In this document: piece by piece, positions 7,299 through 15,417 of the stretch
Layout of the letters: the number at the start of each line of letters is the position of its first letter
Numbering within the stretch: position 1 is the first letter of the stretch
IMG/VR virus record: IMGVR_UViG_3300021963_006848
Span: 1 to 64,000 of that record
Length of the DNA stretch: 64,000 bases
Reading direction: 5' to 3' (one strand)
Source of the DNA: a virus
Notes under the pieces: generated by a model
What the model was told of the DNA's origin: nothing
The model's input: only the letters and a program-made list of their open reading frames with translations
Database searches by the model: none
Made by a program: the position numbers and the translations under genes

Positions 7299-7811
7299 CT
7301 ACTTCCAGTGATTGTTTTCCTTCTCCCACCAGAAGGTTAAGTCTTGGGTCTCGTCATCATAGTACTCTGCTATATGGTCGCACTTAAAAGCTGAATGTTT
7401 ATTTTCATAAAGCGAGGTAGTTATGATAGGATTATCCATTTCCAGAGAGGTTCTCATTAGGTTAATTAAAGACTTATAATTACTTCCTCTGATTACTCCT
7501 GCTTCTACTAAGATAACATTCTTAACTCCTATAGCATTCTTATGAAGTAAGAACATGGAACACGCCTCATTAACAAACCTAGTATCCCATTCTTGGTCTG
7601 GGTATGGAACGTCTACTCCAAAGCCATCTGCTATCTCTCCTTCATGAGTAAGCTCATGTCGAATAATCTGTCCGGCTATAGAGGAGTAGTCTGTTGATAC
7701 AGTGACCACTACGCTGTTACTAGCATTATAACCTGCTTTAGTTAAAGCTTCTGCTACTGATTGAATACATCTCAATTCAGTAATCGGGTCAATGTACAAT
7801 TCTGTTCTCAT
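7299..7811 (-). CDS. Phosphoribosyltransferase-like protein
   Basis: A 170-residue protein with NVILVEAGVIRGSNYKSL, which resembles the PRPP-binding loop of type I phosphoribosyltransferases (hydrophobic strand, acidic residue, Gly, Ser/Thr), although the usual first aspartate is Glu. A RHELTH segment near residue 52 could alternatively be a metal site. It is not clearly catalytic. The gene at 61120-61542 is a clearer member of the fold. Confidence 0.4.
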   Translation of the reverse strand: MRTELYIDPITELRCIQSVAEALTKAGYNASNSVVVTVSTDYSSIAGQIIRHELTHEGEIADGFGVDVPYPDQEWDTRFVNEACSMFLLHKNAIGVKNVILVEAGVIRGSNYKSLINLMRTSLEMDNPIITTSLYENKHSAFKCDHIAEYYDDETQDLTFWWEKENNHWK

Positions 7812-7821
7812 ATGATTTAGT

Positions 7822-8088
7822 TTATTTTACAAGTCCTAGAGTCTTAGCTCTATAATAACCTACCATTTTACCTGTAGCAGGATTTAAAAACTGCTGCTGA
7901 CTTTTTGGAAGCTTCTTATTAGCTTTCTTCTGAGCCTGCTCTGGTGATAAATAGTCTTTAGGGTATACATTTTCTACCTCAATAGGTCCTCTTGTAAACT
8001 TATCTAGATCATATTTCCAGATTGTAATTGTTCCGTCTGAGTCTTTAAACTCATGTTGGAACTTTCTAGGGGTATTAACTACATTCAT
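7822..8088 (-). CDS. Hypothetical basic protein
   Basis: An 88-residue lysine-rich protein starting MNVVNTPRKF. A longer upstream start is possible, but that DNA encodes another small gene (8075-8194) in a different frame, so the internal ATG is preferred. The C-terminus reads NPATGKMVGYY. Function unknown. Confidence 0.5.
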   Translation of the reverse strand: MNVVNTPRKFQHEFKDSDGTITIWKYDLDKFTRGPIEVENVYPKDYLSPEQAQKKANKKLPKSQQQFLNPATGKMVGYYRAKTLGLVK

Positions 8089-8194
8089 CGAATTTTTCAT
8101 TTGCATATTCAATAGCTTCTTCATGTGATAGGCCCATTGCTAGGCCGACTTCATAATGGTATTCTAAGAATACCTGATTCTGACTAAGACTCAT
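8075..8194 (-). CDS. Small acidic protein (39 residues)
   Basis: A 39-residue frame with good coding character: an amphipathic helix containing GLSHEEAIEYA, a pattern of small helical phage proteins. It overlaps the upstream stop by 11 nt and the downstream start by 14 nt, as is usual in this genome. It fills a gap that otherwise holds no gene. Confidence 0.5.
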   Translation of the reverse strand: MSLSQNQVFLEYHYEVGLAMGLSHEEAIEYANEKFDECS

Positions 8195-8402
8195 ACTCTA
8201 CCTCCTCTTCTTTGATGATGAAGGTGCCACCTGTCTTGAAGCTTTTCTTAATAGCTTCATAAGCTTCTAGAGCTTCTTCTTCAGTACGCTTTAATGCAAG
8301 GCAGTTATTTCCTGCCCAAACGAAGTACTTGGTTTCCATAGTCATGCTATTAGCATCCCACTTTACTTCTTTTTCGATTTTAAACTTTGTGTAACTTTTC
8401 AT
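8184..8402 (-). CDS. Hypothetical protein
   Basis: A 72-residue protein with beta-strand-rich N-terminus and a short helix. The start has the AAAGGTTATG context. No domain is recognised. Confidence 0.5.
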   Translation of the reverse strand: MKSYTKFKIEKEVKWDANSMTMETKYFVWAGNNCLALKRTEEEALEAYEAIKKSFKTGGTFIIKEEEVEYES

Positions 8403-8431
8403 AACCTTTATTTTATATGTTTTTAATTTAA

Positions 8432-9232
8432 TTAAGCAACAATTGATTCTCTGTAGTAAGAAAGTAAGCTTTCTACCTTATCCATTCTAACCTTATCTGC
8501 AGTAGTAACGTTATCATGGATATTACCATCCCAATCTTTGTAACGGGTAACAACCTCTATGTCAGCAGATTTACCGGAAGCAGTCTTCTTAACAACTTTG
8601 ATCTTACAGATGTTTCTTATTGACCAGTCCCAACGTGCATCTAAGCTTGGGTAATGGTTGTACTTATCAGGAGCAAACTCAACACCTTCTGTCTCAAGTT
8701 TAGCTAAAAGAGCTTGACGTTGTAACTCAGACTTCTCATTATTTAAAAGTCTTAACGCATCACCAAGTCTATAGACTTCTTTCTGTTCAGCAGAATTCCA
8801 AGGTGAAGCGATTCTAAAAGTCTCTATTAGGTTTGTTTTGTTTTCTTTAACAAAAGCTGCTACCTTACCTACGGTAATCAAACGATCGAATTCGAAGTCA
8901 TTATCTACTGTAGTAGAATAAGTACTGATCTGGAAGGGCATACCTTCTTTACTTCCGTAACTTGATCTACAGATATTATAAATCTCTTGACTGTAGTTAT
9001 ACTCTTTTCCAGATCTATCAGTTCTAACCTGAATACGTTTTACTCTGATACCTTCACTGTAATCGTTTTCTAAGATATCACCTTCTTCTAAGATGTTACC
9101 TAACTGAGCAACCCATGTTTCTTTGATAAGATTCTTGTGATTGTCTTCTACTGCATAAAGAGCAGTTTTAGCTGTTTCTAACTGAGCTTCTAAAGAAGCA
9201 ATTTCTGAATTGATGATTTCTAAATTTCTCAT
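8432..9232 (-). CDS. Hypothetical protein with N-terminal coiled coil
   Basis: A 266-residue protein: residues 1-45 form a probable coiled coil, and the rest is mixed alpha/beta with Tyr/Arg-rich segments. No catalytic motif is recognised. It has its own strong promoter-like site (9261-9297) and AAAGGTTATG start, which suggests a well-expressed early protein. Confidence 0.6.
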   Translation of the reverse strand: MRNLEIINSEIASLEAQLETAKTALYAVEDNHKNLIKETWVAQLGNILEEGDILENDYSEGIRVKRIQVRTDRSGKEYNYSQEIYNICRSSYGSKEGMPFQISTYSTTVDNDFEFDRLITVGKVAAFVKENKTNLIETFRIASPWNSAEQKEVYRLGDALRLLNNEKSELQRQALLAKLETEGVEFAPDKYNHYPSLDARWDWSIRNICKIKVVKKTASGKSADIEVVTRYKDWDGNIHDNVTTADKVRMDKVESLLSYYRESIVA

Positions 9233-9260
9233 AACCTTTATTTTTATATGTTTTTCTAAT

Positions 9261-9297
9261 ATACCTTAAGATACGAAATAGTACGCAGACTAGCAAC
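9261..9297 (-). promoter_or_regulatory. Promoter of the conserved phage class
   Basis: Minus strand: GTTGC, CTGCGT at the usual place, TTCG, then TATCTTAAGGTAT. A near-perfect copy of the class. The -33 part lies inside the last codons of the upstream gene. Confidence 0.75.
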
Positions 9298-9406
9298 TTT
9301 TTTCATGATTATTTTCCGGATTTTTCAAGCCTAAATAAACAAAGAATCCGATTACAAATGGAGTAAAAATTGCGATCTCGATTAATAACTCTTGTAAAGC
9401 TGTCAT
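9290..9406 (-). CDS. Small single-helix membrane protein
   Basis: A 38-residue protein beginning MTALQ with one transmembrane helix (about residues 9-30) and a short polar tail. The longer frame (CVRILRY...) is promoter sequence read as protein and is rejected. It has a dedicated promoter, so expression seems likely. Confidence 0.5.
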   Translation of the reverse strand: MTALQELLIEIAIFTPFVIGFFVYLGLKNPENNHEKSC

Positions 9407-9424
9407 AATATCTATCTTTTGATT

Positions 9425-9461
9425 ATACCTTAAGATACGGACACATACGCAGACTAGCAAC
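9425..9461 (-). promoter_or_regulatory. Promoter of the conserved phage class
   Basis: Minus strand: GTTGC, CTGCGT, then TATCTTAAGGTATA, ending 19 nt before the start at 9406. Confidence 0.75.
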
Positions 9462-9501
9462 TTTTTTACATAAAAAATCACGGAAAACCCAAAGATTCTT
9501 G

Positions 9502-9547
9502 ATTGAGAATCAATGAGTTATACCATATTGAGAATCAATGAGTTATA
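9502..9547. repeat. Tandem 21-bp repeat at a gene end
   Basis: ATTGAGAATCAATGAGTTAT occurs twice, 25 bp apart (9502-9522 and 9527-9547). The second unit contains the stop codon of the gene at 9543. A similar unit with one change lies at 11432-11452, again containing a stop codon. Each unit has an ATTGA/TCAAT mini-hairpin. Confidence 0.7.
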
Positions 9548-9848
9548 AAAGCTCTAAAAGTAAGTAAGAAAGCTTATATCCGGCAAATGCTCCGAAAGCA
9601 GACGGTAAAGGAAACATAATCATCTGTCCTAAATCTGTTACATACTTTGGCCGATTAACTATCCTACCCATAAAGTAATAGTACGCAATATAACCTCCTA
9701 GTACTGCTAGGTCTGTTTTAGTTGCAATAAAGACTACTAGAGTTGCTCCAAGAAAGCCGAATGTAAAATTATCTCTAGCAGCTTCCCATATCTCTTTGTA
9801 AGAGGCATCTCTATACTCCTTTACTATCTTTCTAACCTTTACTTTCAT
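9543..9848 (-). CDS. Membrane protein with about three helices
   Basis: A 101-residue protein with a basic N-terminus and hydrophobic segments at about 28-45, 48-62 and 78-98. No family is recognised. It lies 1 nt downstream of the metallophosphoesterase gene and its 3' end runs into a tandem repeat. Confidence 0.55.
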   Translation of the reverse strand: MKVKVRKIVKEYRDASYKEIWEAARDNFTFGFLGATLVVFIATKTDLAVLGGYIAYYYFMGRIVNRPKYVTDLGQMIMFPLPSAFGAFAGYKLSYLLLELL

Positions 9849-9849
9849 A

Positions 9850-10518
9850 TTATTGCTCTCCTTTTAGTCTTTCTTCGTGATGGTCTTTAGGTAATCTGTT
9901 TGCCTGAACTGCTCTTCCGGAAAGCTTCCTAACTATATCATCCATCAGGTAAGGTTTCATATCATTTCCATCCATACCGACATCCATTGATCGACCTCCC
10001 ATTATCTTCTTATCTGAAGGTAAATGAACGTGGCCAAATAGATGAAAGCGTCCTTTATTCATATCATGCCAGCTACACAAAGGGTAATGGTCTATTACAA
10101 ATTCATGTAACTTCTCTCCTTTATGTCCATACACAGTTAGTACTTCATACTGGAATGTCTTTGTAAAGATCTCTTGAATATCTTCTCTGTTATTCTCAAT
10201 ATGATGATCATGATTGCCGTAAGCTAGGTAGATGTTTCTACAAACTATTCTATCTCTAAACTCTTTAATCGATTCAAAGCCACCAAACGACCAGTCACCT
10301 AAGTGGATTAGTATATCATCTTGACCTACTACTTCGTTTATATTATTTACGATAGTAGCATTCATTTTCTCTAAGTCCGGAAAGTCTCTAGTCTGGCTGA
10401 TTGGTATCTCTCCATCTTGGGTTCTCCAGCCAGTTACTCCTCTACAGATGTTCTTATGATTATAATGCGTATCAGAAGTAAAGAAAAGCTTCTGATCTTT
10501 TTCTAATGTAATTCTCAT
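9850..10518 (-). CDS. Metallophosphoesterase
   Basis: This 222-residue protein carries the calcineurin-type set of metal ligands: SDTHYNHKN (residues 15-23), GDWSFGG (about 73-79), GNHDHH (about 100-105) and GHVHLP (about 157-162). It probably hydrolyses a phosphodiester or phosphomonoester; phage relatives act on nucleotides or RNA ends, but the substrate cannot be told from sequence. The start has the AAAGGTTATG context. Confidence 0.8.
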   Translation of the reverse strand: MRITLEKDQKLFFTSDTHYNHKNICRGVTGWRTQDGEIPISQTRDFPDLEKMNATIVNNINEVVGQDDILIHLGDWSFGGFESIKEFRDRIVCRNIYLAYGNHDHHIENNREDIQEIFTKTFQYEVLTVYGHKGEKLHEFVIDHYPLCSWHDMNKGRFHLFGHVHLPSDKKIMGGRSMDVGMDGNDMKPYLMDDIVRKLSGRAVQANRLPKDHHEERLKGEQ

Positions 10519-10532
10519 AACCTTTATTCAAT

Positions 10533-10700
10533 TTACTTTCTACTTCTAACTGCTGCTCCTATAATCGATATAATTAGAGAGATGCCAAATGCCTGAGTCC
10601 ATGATATCGGGTAGAATAAAGATACTGCCCATTTAATCAACAGTAACTCAAAGAAAAAGACTATCACTGCTCCTATTAGGAGGTATACTAATGGTTTCAT
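10533..10700 (-). CDS. Small membrane protein
   Basis: A 55-residue protein starting MKPLVYLL with two hydrophobic helices. A start ten residues upstream is possible but overlaps the preceding gene; the ATG at 10700 sits one nucleotide after that gene's stop. Unknown function. Confidence 0.5.
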   Translation of the reverse strand: MKPLVYLLIGAVIVFFFELLLIKWAVSLFYPISWTQAFGISLIISIIGAAVRSRK

Positions 10701-10701
10701 A

Positions 10702-10881
10702 CTACTTCTTATTACTAGATACAGCTCCAAATAAGCACATAAATCCTACCATGCCACTCATAGCAAAACTAAAAGCTTCATTGAGAGGTTGGATTTCTAA
10801 ACCAGTATTACCTGTTATCAACAAACCTGCCCAAGTAAAGGCAAGTACAGATCCGATTGCGTATAAAATTCTTTGTTTCAT
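10702..10881 (-). CDS. Small membrane protein (59 residues)
   Basis: A 59-residue frame starting MKQRILYAIG with two hydrophobic helices (about 5-22 and 37-53). It fits exactly between its neighbours and overlaps the downstream membrane gene closely, making a pair of small membrane proteins. No family is recognised. Confidence 0.55.
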   Translation of the reverse strand: MKQRILYAIGSVLAFTWAGLLITGNTGLEIQPLNEAFSFAMSGMVGFMCLFGAVSSNKK

Positions 10882-10904
10882 ATCTATAAATATTGAGTGG
10901 TTTA

Positions 10905-11318
10905 TTAAGCTAATACAATTTCTTTAGGTTCATTCATTACAAAGGCTTTACTTGCCCAAGTCGTTGCTTTAACAGCTGCATACTGTGCTTGGCTGTATAG
11001 GTTAGTTTTTAAGAAGTAACAATTAATAGTTCCTACTTCTAACTCAGCTAAGATCTCGCTGTCGATTAAAACTACTTTCTTACCTTTCAAAGCAAATACT
11101 GTAAGCCAGTTATCAGATCCTTCTGCTTTGAATTCTACTGTCTGTAAAGCTCCTTTCTGGAAGCTGTTTAATACTTGAGCACCAGAAGTATAACGACCTT
11201 TAGACTCTGCTATTGTAAAGAATCCGGCCTTACATTTAACTACTGCTCTAAATTCACCTTTACGTCCGTTGATGAAATCTACTGTGTTAATTCCGATTGC
11301 ATTGATGATGTTTTTCAT
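10905..11318 (-). CDS. Hypothetical protein
   Basis: A 137-residue protein, apparently a mixed alpha/beta fold with a conserved-looking GINTVDFINGR start. No recognised domain. It has a promoter-like site at 11369-11405 with a perfect TACCTTAAGGTA palindrome and an AAAGGTTATG start, so it is probably a separately expressed gene. Confidence 0.55.
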   Translation of the reverse strand: MKNIINAIGINTVDFINGRKGEFRAVVKCKAGFFTIAESKGRYTSGAQVLNSFQKGALQTVEFKAEGSDNWLTVFALKGKKVVLIDSEILAELEVGTINCYFLKTNLYSQAQYAAVKATTWASKAFVMNEPKEIVLA

Positions 11319-11368
11319 AACCTTTATTTTTATTGTTTAAGTATCGTTAAAGTATCTATCTCTCTAAC

Positions 11369-11405
11369 ATACCTTAAGGTACGAACATTTGGCCAGAATT
11401 CCAAC
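11369..11405 (-). promoter_or_regulatory. Promoter with perfect palindrome
   Basis: Minus strand: GTTG, 20 nt ending TTCG, then TACCTTAAGGTA, a perfect 12-bp palindrome. Other copies differ by one base. Confidence 0.7.
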
Positions 11406-11447
11406 TAATTCACAAAGTATTTTTCACTTTTATTGAAAATCAATGAG

Positions 11448-11660
11448 TTATGCAGCAAATTCTGCTTGTTTTATATTGTAGAATTCTCTTAAAATTGCTT
11501 GCTTTTCTAGTGCTATGTTAGGGTCTGTACCTAATCCTACTTCAAATCTAGTATAGATTTCTATCATCTTCTCACAAGCTTCGAATTGAAGAATGTTATT
11601 CAATGATTGAATAGTCTTATAGACTTTCATAAATGCAGCTGTCTTTTTCTCGTTATTCAT
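11448..11660 (-). CDS. Hypothetical helical protein
   Basis: A 70-residue helical protein of unknown family with the AAAGGTTATG start context. A copy of the 21-bp repeat (11432-11452) contains its stop codon. Confidence 0.5.
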   Translation of the reverse strand: MNNEKKTAAFMKVYKTIQSLNNILQFEACEKMIEIYTRFEVGLGTDPNIALEKQAILREFYNIKQAEFAA

Positions 11661-11665
11661 AACCT

Positions 11666-12085
11666 TTATTTTTTAACTGTAAGTAATAGTTTATCTTCTA
11701 CAATCTTAATAGCAGTAACAACTCCTTCTAAGCCACCTCCAAAGCGACTCATATCAGTTCCTACACTCATATAAGGACCTCCTGAAGGATCGAACATATC
11801 GATTGTTTCTAAATCTGATGATACTAATGGACCAAATAATTTCATAATCCAGTTCTTACTATCTCTCCATTCATGAACTACTTCTTTAAACTTATCTAAA
11901 GATAGTGGAGTACCGTCTGGGTGTTCGAATACTACATCACAATAAGCCTGATAAGCTTCTGTGTATACATTTGGAAAGCCGTAACGGCAATACTCTGGAT
12001 TATACCCAGACATTATGATAGTATCTTCGTTTTGTTCGAAGACAATCTGATCGCGATAGCGATTAACGTAAGTTTGTTTGATCAT
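11666..12085 (-). CDS. Hypothetical protein
   Basis: A 139-residue protein rich in Tyr, Asp and Gly, with a promoter-like site and AAAGGTTATG start. No domain is recognised. Confidence 0.55.
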   Translation of the reverse strand: MIKQTYVNRYRDQIVFEQNEDTIIMSGYNPEYCRYGFPNVYTEAYQAYCDVVFEHPDGTPLSLDKFKEVVHEWRDSKNWIMKLFGPLVSSDLETIDMFDPSGGPYMSVGTDMSRFGGGLEGVVTAIKIVEDKLLLTVKK

Positions 12086-12103
12086 AACCTTTATCTTTTT
12101 AAT

Positions 12104-12141
12104 TATACCTTAAGATACGAATAATAAAGTTCTAAAGCAAC
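12104..12141 (-). promoter_or_regulatory. Promoter of the conserved phage class
   Basis: Minus strand: GTTGC, 20 nt ending ATTCG, then TATCTTAAGGTATA. The spacer lacks the CTGCGT block found in most copies. Confidence 0.68.
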
Positions 12142-12156
12142 TCTTTTTTTCCGGAA

Positions 12157-12345
12157 CTACTCTTCTTCGTTATTAAAAAAGTAATAGAGAAAAACTGCTA
12201 CTATAATAGGCCAAAGTAAAACGTTTCTAAATCTATCTTCCATATCCCAAGGCGGCCCTATCTGTCTTGATGTTGTAAACCATTCTAACCATGCTCCCCA
12301 TGTCATTCCTAAACAAAGGTAGTAAACTAATAAGTATTGTTCCAT
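12157..12345 (-). CDS. Small membrane protein
   Basis: A 62-residue protein with two hydrophobic helices separated by a Trp-rich loop containing 'GPPWDMEDRFRN'. Unknown function. It lies directly upstream of a promoter that serves the next gene. Confidence 0.5.
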   Translation of the reverse strand: MEQYLLVYYLCLGMTWGAWLEWFTTSRQIGPPWDMEDRFRNVLLWPIIVAVFLYYFFNNEEE

Positions 12346-12354
12346 ATTAAATTG

Positions 12355-12588
12355 TTAAGCTGGCCATTTTCCTTTTGGACAGTTGTTTTGTGCTGGAGTT
12401 GCAGAAGTAAAGACCTTTCCTTTAAGAGGGCAGCCGCATGCATTACATACTTCTAATCCTAAAGCGTTTTCACCTTTAAATTCACAATTTGAACATATTC
12501 CGTATCTAATCTCTGCTAATCTTTTTCTAATAGGGGAAGGATTTATAGCTGTGGACCAAGCTTCTACTATTTCAAAGATTTTGTTCAT
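12355..12588 (-). CDS. Zinc-binding protein, paralogue of 24117-24404
   Basis: A 77-residue protein with CSNC, CNACGC and a final CPKGKW. The order W.T.INP...RL...RY.IC..C...C.CPL.GKVF matches the protein at 24117-24404 along its whole length, so the two are paralogues. Such small proteins occur widely in phage genomes; a zinc-ribbon role is clear from the cysteines, the target is not. Confidence 0.65.
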   Translation of the reverse strand: MNKIFEIVEAWSTAINPSPIRKRLAEIRYGICSNCEFKGENALGLEVCNACGCPLKGKVFTSATPAQNNCPKGKWPA

Positions 12589-12589
12589 A

Positions 12590-12778
12590 TTAGTTAAAGA
12601 TTACAATTTGTTCTTCTGTTTGAGTATTCTGAAGGCGTCTTTTAATAGAACGACCTCTTGGTGCTGATCTTAATCTTTCATATGTAATATCTTCTACTAC
12701 AATATGGTGACCATATTCTACTAAGTCTGCGATCTTAGGAGAGATTCTGGTTGAAGCTACATAATAACTTTTTGTCAT
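12590..12778 (-). CDS. Hypothetical basic protein
   Basis: A 62-residue basic protein with many arginines in its second half (RSAPRGRSIKRR). It may bind nucleic acid. No family is recognised. Confidence 0.5.
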   Translation of the reverse strand: MTKSYYVASTRISPKIADLVEYGHHIVVEDITYERLRSAPRGRSIKRRLQNTQTEEQIVIFN

Positions 12779-12797
12779 AACATTTATTGGTTTTGGT

Positions 12798-13406
12798 TTA
12801 TATATTTTGTTCTTTGTAAATCCTTACATACTTATCTGCCATATTTTTATAGTTCATTCTGAAGCTACTAGGCATTGATTCGTATATGGCTTGGTTTCTA
12901 TAAGGAGAGTTTCCTGGCTTACACCATTTTCTAGAGTAGTACATATAGTTATAAAACTGTACATAAGCATTTGCTCTCTTAATATAATCCTCTATGTCTA
13001 TTGGCAGGTTCCACTTCTTTATTAGCTTTACTGAGCGTTTCTCATTGTCTAATTCAAGGTCTCTACTCTGCCCTAAGTACTTCTTTATATTTCTTACCTT
13101 CTTACCAGATAACCACTCTTCTACAAAAGCCAGTCCATCTGATCCTTTAGCCCATGGTTCACAATTATCTACCCATTGAGTAAGATGAGCGAACTCGTGA
13201 ACTAATAACGGTAACCAGGTATCTTCATTCTTTGTAGCAACTACTAAATGCCTGTTTTCTGAATCAAAGTAACCGCCGCATTTAATCGTCTTATCTAGTT
13301 TAAGGTACCTAACCTTCCTAAGCTCTAGCTTTACTTTATGTTTTTTACACTCTTGTTTAACATACTCTAAGAAAGCTTGAACGTTTGGATCTTTGCGGAA
13401 AAACAT
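12798..13406 (-). CDS. HExxH metallopeptidase-like protein
   Basis: A 202-residue protein with LLVHEFAHLTQW near residue 70, a zinc-metallopeptidase HExxH motif, and a possible third ligand further on. The layout resembles SprT-like or small phage metalloproteases, but an SprT zinc ribbon is missing. The substrate is unknown. It has its own promoter-like site at 13424-13457. Confidence 0.65.
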   Translation of the reverse strand: MFFRKDPNVQAFLEYVKQECKKHKVKLELRKVRYLKLDKTIKCGGYFDSENRHLVVATKNEDTWLPLLVHEFAHLTQWVDNCEPWAKGSDGLAFVEEWLSGKKVRNIKKYLGQSRDLELDNEKRSVKLIKKWNLPIDIEDYIKRANAYVQFYNYMYYSRKWCKPGNSPYRNQAIYESMPSSFRMNYKNMADKYVRIYKEQNI

Positions 13407-13423
13407 AATAGACGTTTTATATC

Positions 13424-13457
13424 TATAAATATATGCTTTTTCACGCTTGATACAAAC
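13424..13457 (-). promoter_or_regulatory. Promoter-like site, TTTG form
   Basis: Minus strand: TTTG, 19 nt, then TATATTTA. This is close to the textbook -33/-7 pattern of Bacteroidota, without the palindrome of the main class. It lies 18 nt before the start at 13406. Confidence 0.55.
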
Positions 13458-13774
13458 TATTTGATGTAGATGTATTCCACTCGCTTTAGCTTTCTAGCCT
13501 GCTCTTCTTCTTCTTTCCATTCCCTAATTACTTCCAAGGCTTTATATCGACTAGTAAATACAAAGTCACTATAGACCCATTCACGTAAAATTTTCCCGTT
13601 AAATACTTTCCTCATTGGAATGTAGATACGGTGTCCGGAATGAGTATACTTTACTGCAATCTTATACTTGTCGTGTCCTACAATAATTTCTTCAACTCTA
13701 TCTTTGAAGTTTAGAGTTTGAGCTACAACACTGCTTACGAAAAAAAAACTTAGAATTGTTAATAACTTTTTCAT
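13457..13774 (-). CDS. Small secreted protein
   Basis: A 105-residue protein with a clear signal peptide (KKLLTILSFFFVSSVVAQ, cleavage probably after AQ at residue 19) and a basic, strand-rich mature part. It should be exported across the inner membrane. Function unknown. Confidence 0.6.
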   Translation of the reverse strand: MKKLLTILSFFFVSSVVAQTLNFKDRVEEIIVGHDKYKIAVKYTHSGHRIYIPMRKVFNGKILREWVYSDFVFTSRYKALEVIREWKEEEEQARKLKRVEYIYIK

Positions 13775-14037
13775 TTATTAGGTTCTTTATTGCCAACAAG
13801 TTGATAAGCATCTGCTAACTTATCCATAGCTTCTTCTACTAGAATAGCTAAATCAGCTTCTTTCATTGTTAACGGGTGGTAAAATATATGATCATTTACT
13901 GTTGAAAGTACTACGTGTAATCTATCCATCAACTCTAGATAATGTCCTGGGTTGATTTCTATTTTAAATTCAGGTATGAATTCATTCTCGTTGAATTGTT
14001 TTTCTTCTTCCCCAAATTCTAATTTATACTGTTTCAT
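13771..14037 (-). CDS. Hypothetical protein
   Basis: An 88-residue acidic helical protein, overlapping the secreted protein's start by 4 nt. No domain is recognised. Confidence 0.5.
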   Translation of the reverse strand: MKQYKLEFGEEEKQFNENEFIPEFKIEINPGHYLELMDRLHVVLSTVNDHIFYHPLTMKEADLAILVEEAMDKLADAYQLVGNKEPNK

Positions 14038-14041
14038 ATTT

Positions 14042-14293
14042 TTATCGCATTAATTCATCTAATACTATTCCGTTATCGTCTAGAATTTCTCGTAATTTTT
14101 CTCTAGTTCGTTCTATTGCTTTATAAGCTTCCTCTGATAGCTCTCCTTCTCTAGTTCCGTACTTCAATTCAGATCTAAGATGTTGATCCATATCCCAAAG
14201 TGCTATTGTCAAAGATAGAGATTTTACAGCTCTTAAATGAGCATCTCTATCATCTACATCGTTCAAGTCGTATTCTAATATTGCTTTAGCCAT
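14042..14293 (-). CDS. Hypothetical helical protein
   Basis: An 83-residue charged helical protein. It overlaps the upstream gene by 8 nt. No family is recognised. Confidence 0.5.
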   Translation of the reverse strand: MAKAILEYDLNDVDDRDAHLRAVKSLSLTIALWDMDQHLRSELKYGTREGELSEEAYKAIERTREKLREILDDNGIVLDELMR

Positions 14294-14675
14294 TTATGAT
14301 AAGTTTATAAGTACTATTAGTTGTATTGAATGTAACAGCTCCTTCTTCTTCTGTAAAAGATTCTACCGTAGTTGTTAACCACCTGTATGTACCGTATTGA
14401 GGATCTACTACTAAGCTTGCTCCTACTCTTGGAGTCTCATGTTCTTTCTTAAAGGTTCCATTCTCATTCCATTCTAACCAAAGTACTTTGTTACCTGTTA
14501 CTGTTAAGTTATCACTAGAACGAATAAGTTTATACTTATAGGAAGGTGTACCGCCATGCTCTTCGCAGTATAAATCTTCAGTCATTCCTTCTGAGATAAT
14601 CTTACGACATTCATGACAAAGAGTAGCTCCTCTTCCTCCGTTAAATTTATGTATGGGTTTAATCTTTTTCGACAT
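14286..14675 (-). CDS. Zinc-binding hypothetical protein
   Basis: A 129-residue protein with an N-terminal CHEC...C..H segment (about residues 19-39) that looks like a zinc site, and a beta-rich C-terminal half. Function unknown. Confidence 0.55.
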   Translation of the reverse strand: MSKKIKPIHKFNGGRGATLCHECRKIISEGMTEDLYCEEHGGTPSYKYKLIRSSDNLTVTGNKVLWLEWNENGTFKKEHETPRVGASLVVDPQYGTYRWLTTTVESFTEEEGAVTFNTTNSTYKLIING

Positions 14676-15030
14676 GTAACCTTTTTTTATTTTCTTGTAC
14701 GTCTTCTCTTCTAAAGCGTTCTTTAAAGCCTATAATTCTATGAAAGTCTCTATAAGCTTCTGGATGGTACTTCTCTAAGTATTCGATACCAAATTCATAT
14801 TCAAATAAGATATCTTCGTATCGATGCTCTTTGCTATCAAAACCTTTATTCTGAAATTCAATTTCAGTCTGTAAGGAGTCAATAACGTGCTGTAGAGAAT
14901 CTACTTGAGTAACATTAGCCGATTGTAAAGGCTCTATAATAGTCTTGCTAGTACATTTATCTACTATAAGTACTATTGCTGTGAGTACAAAAGCAATTCC
15001 TACAATGTAAGGGAAGTTATTCAGTTTCAT
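14659..15030 (-). CDS. Membrane-anchored coiled-coil protein
   Basis: A 123-residue protein: one N-terminal helix (about residues 6-25) and a coiled-coil region (about 35-75). The next gene (15017-15268) has the same design. A pair of single-helix, coiled-coil proteins suggests an envelope role, possibly as a spanin-like or inner-membrane complex, but no lipobox is seen. Confidence 0.55.
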   Translation of the reverse strand: MKLNNFPYIVGIAFVLTAIVLIVDKCTSKTIIEPLQSANVTQVDSLQHVIDSLQTEIEFQNKGFDSKEHRYEDILFEYEFGIEYLEKYHPEAYRDFHRIIGFKERFRREDVQENKKRLHVEKD

Positions 15031-15268
15031 GATTCATATAATTACTAGCCTGCAAAGCGGCTTTAGGATTAACCTCCTGTAAATAGTCTAATGTTAACTC
15101 ATATCTTCCTAGCTGAGTCTTCAATATAAAATTCTCTGCTGCTAAACTATCTGTAGTTTGAGTTAAGGCTTCAACTTGCTGTTTATACTCTATAGATTTG
15201 TTTCTGGTTGATACAGCCCAGAAGCATAGAATAATAACCCCAATAATTAATACTACTGTATTTCTCAT
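15017..15268 (-). CDS. Membrane-anchored coiled-coil protein
   Basis: An 83-residue protein with an N-terminal helix (about 4-20) followed by a coiled coil. It overlaps the related gene at 14659-15030 by 14 nt. The function is unknown; the pair could act together. Confidence 0.55.
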   Translation of the reverse strand: MRNTVVLIIGVIILCFWAVSTRNKSIEYKQQVEALTQTTDSLAAENFILKTQLGRYELTLDYLQEVNPKAALQASNYMNHETE

Positions 15269-15405
15269 TTTTTACGTTTTAAAATGTCTTTTAATTTTTT
15301 ACCTTCTTTAATTACTTTACCGCGTTGGTCTAATGTAGGAGCAGTGTAGTATTCTACTGCTATCCAAATAAACGAAACCAAAGCGCCGATTGCCATTGCT
15401 ATCAT
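15265..15405 (-). CDS. Small membrane protein (46 residues)
   Basis: A 46-residue frame: a hydrophobic helix (about 4-20) and a Lys-rich tail (KKLKDILKRKK). It overlaps the next gene by 4 nt (ATGA) and has an upstream promoter-like site, so it is probably real. Function unknown. Confidence 0.55.
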   Translation of the reverse strand: MIAMAIGALVSFIWIAVEYYTAPTLDQRGKVIKEGKKLKDILKRKK

Positions 15406-15417
15406 ATACTTCCTTTT

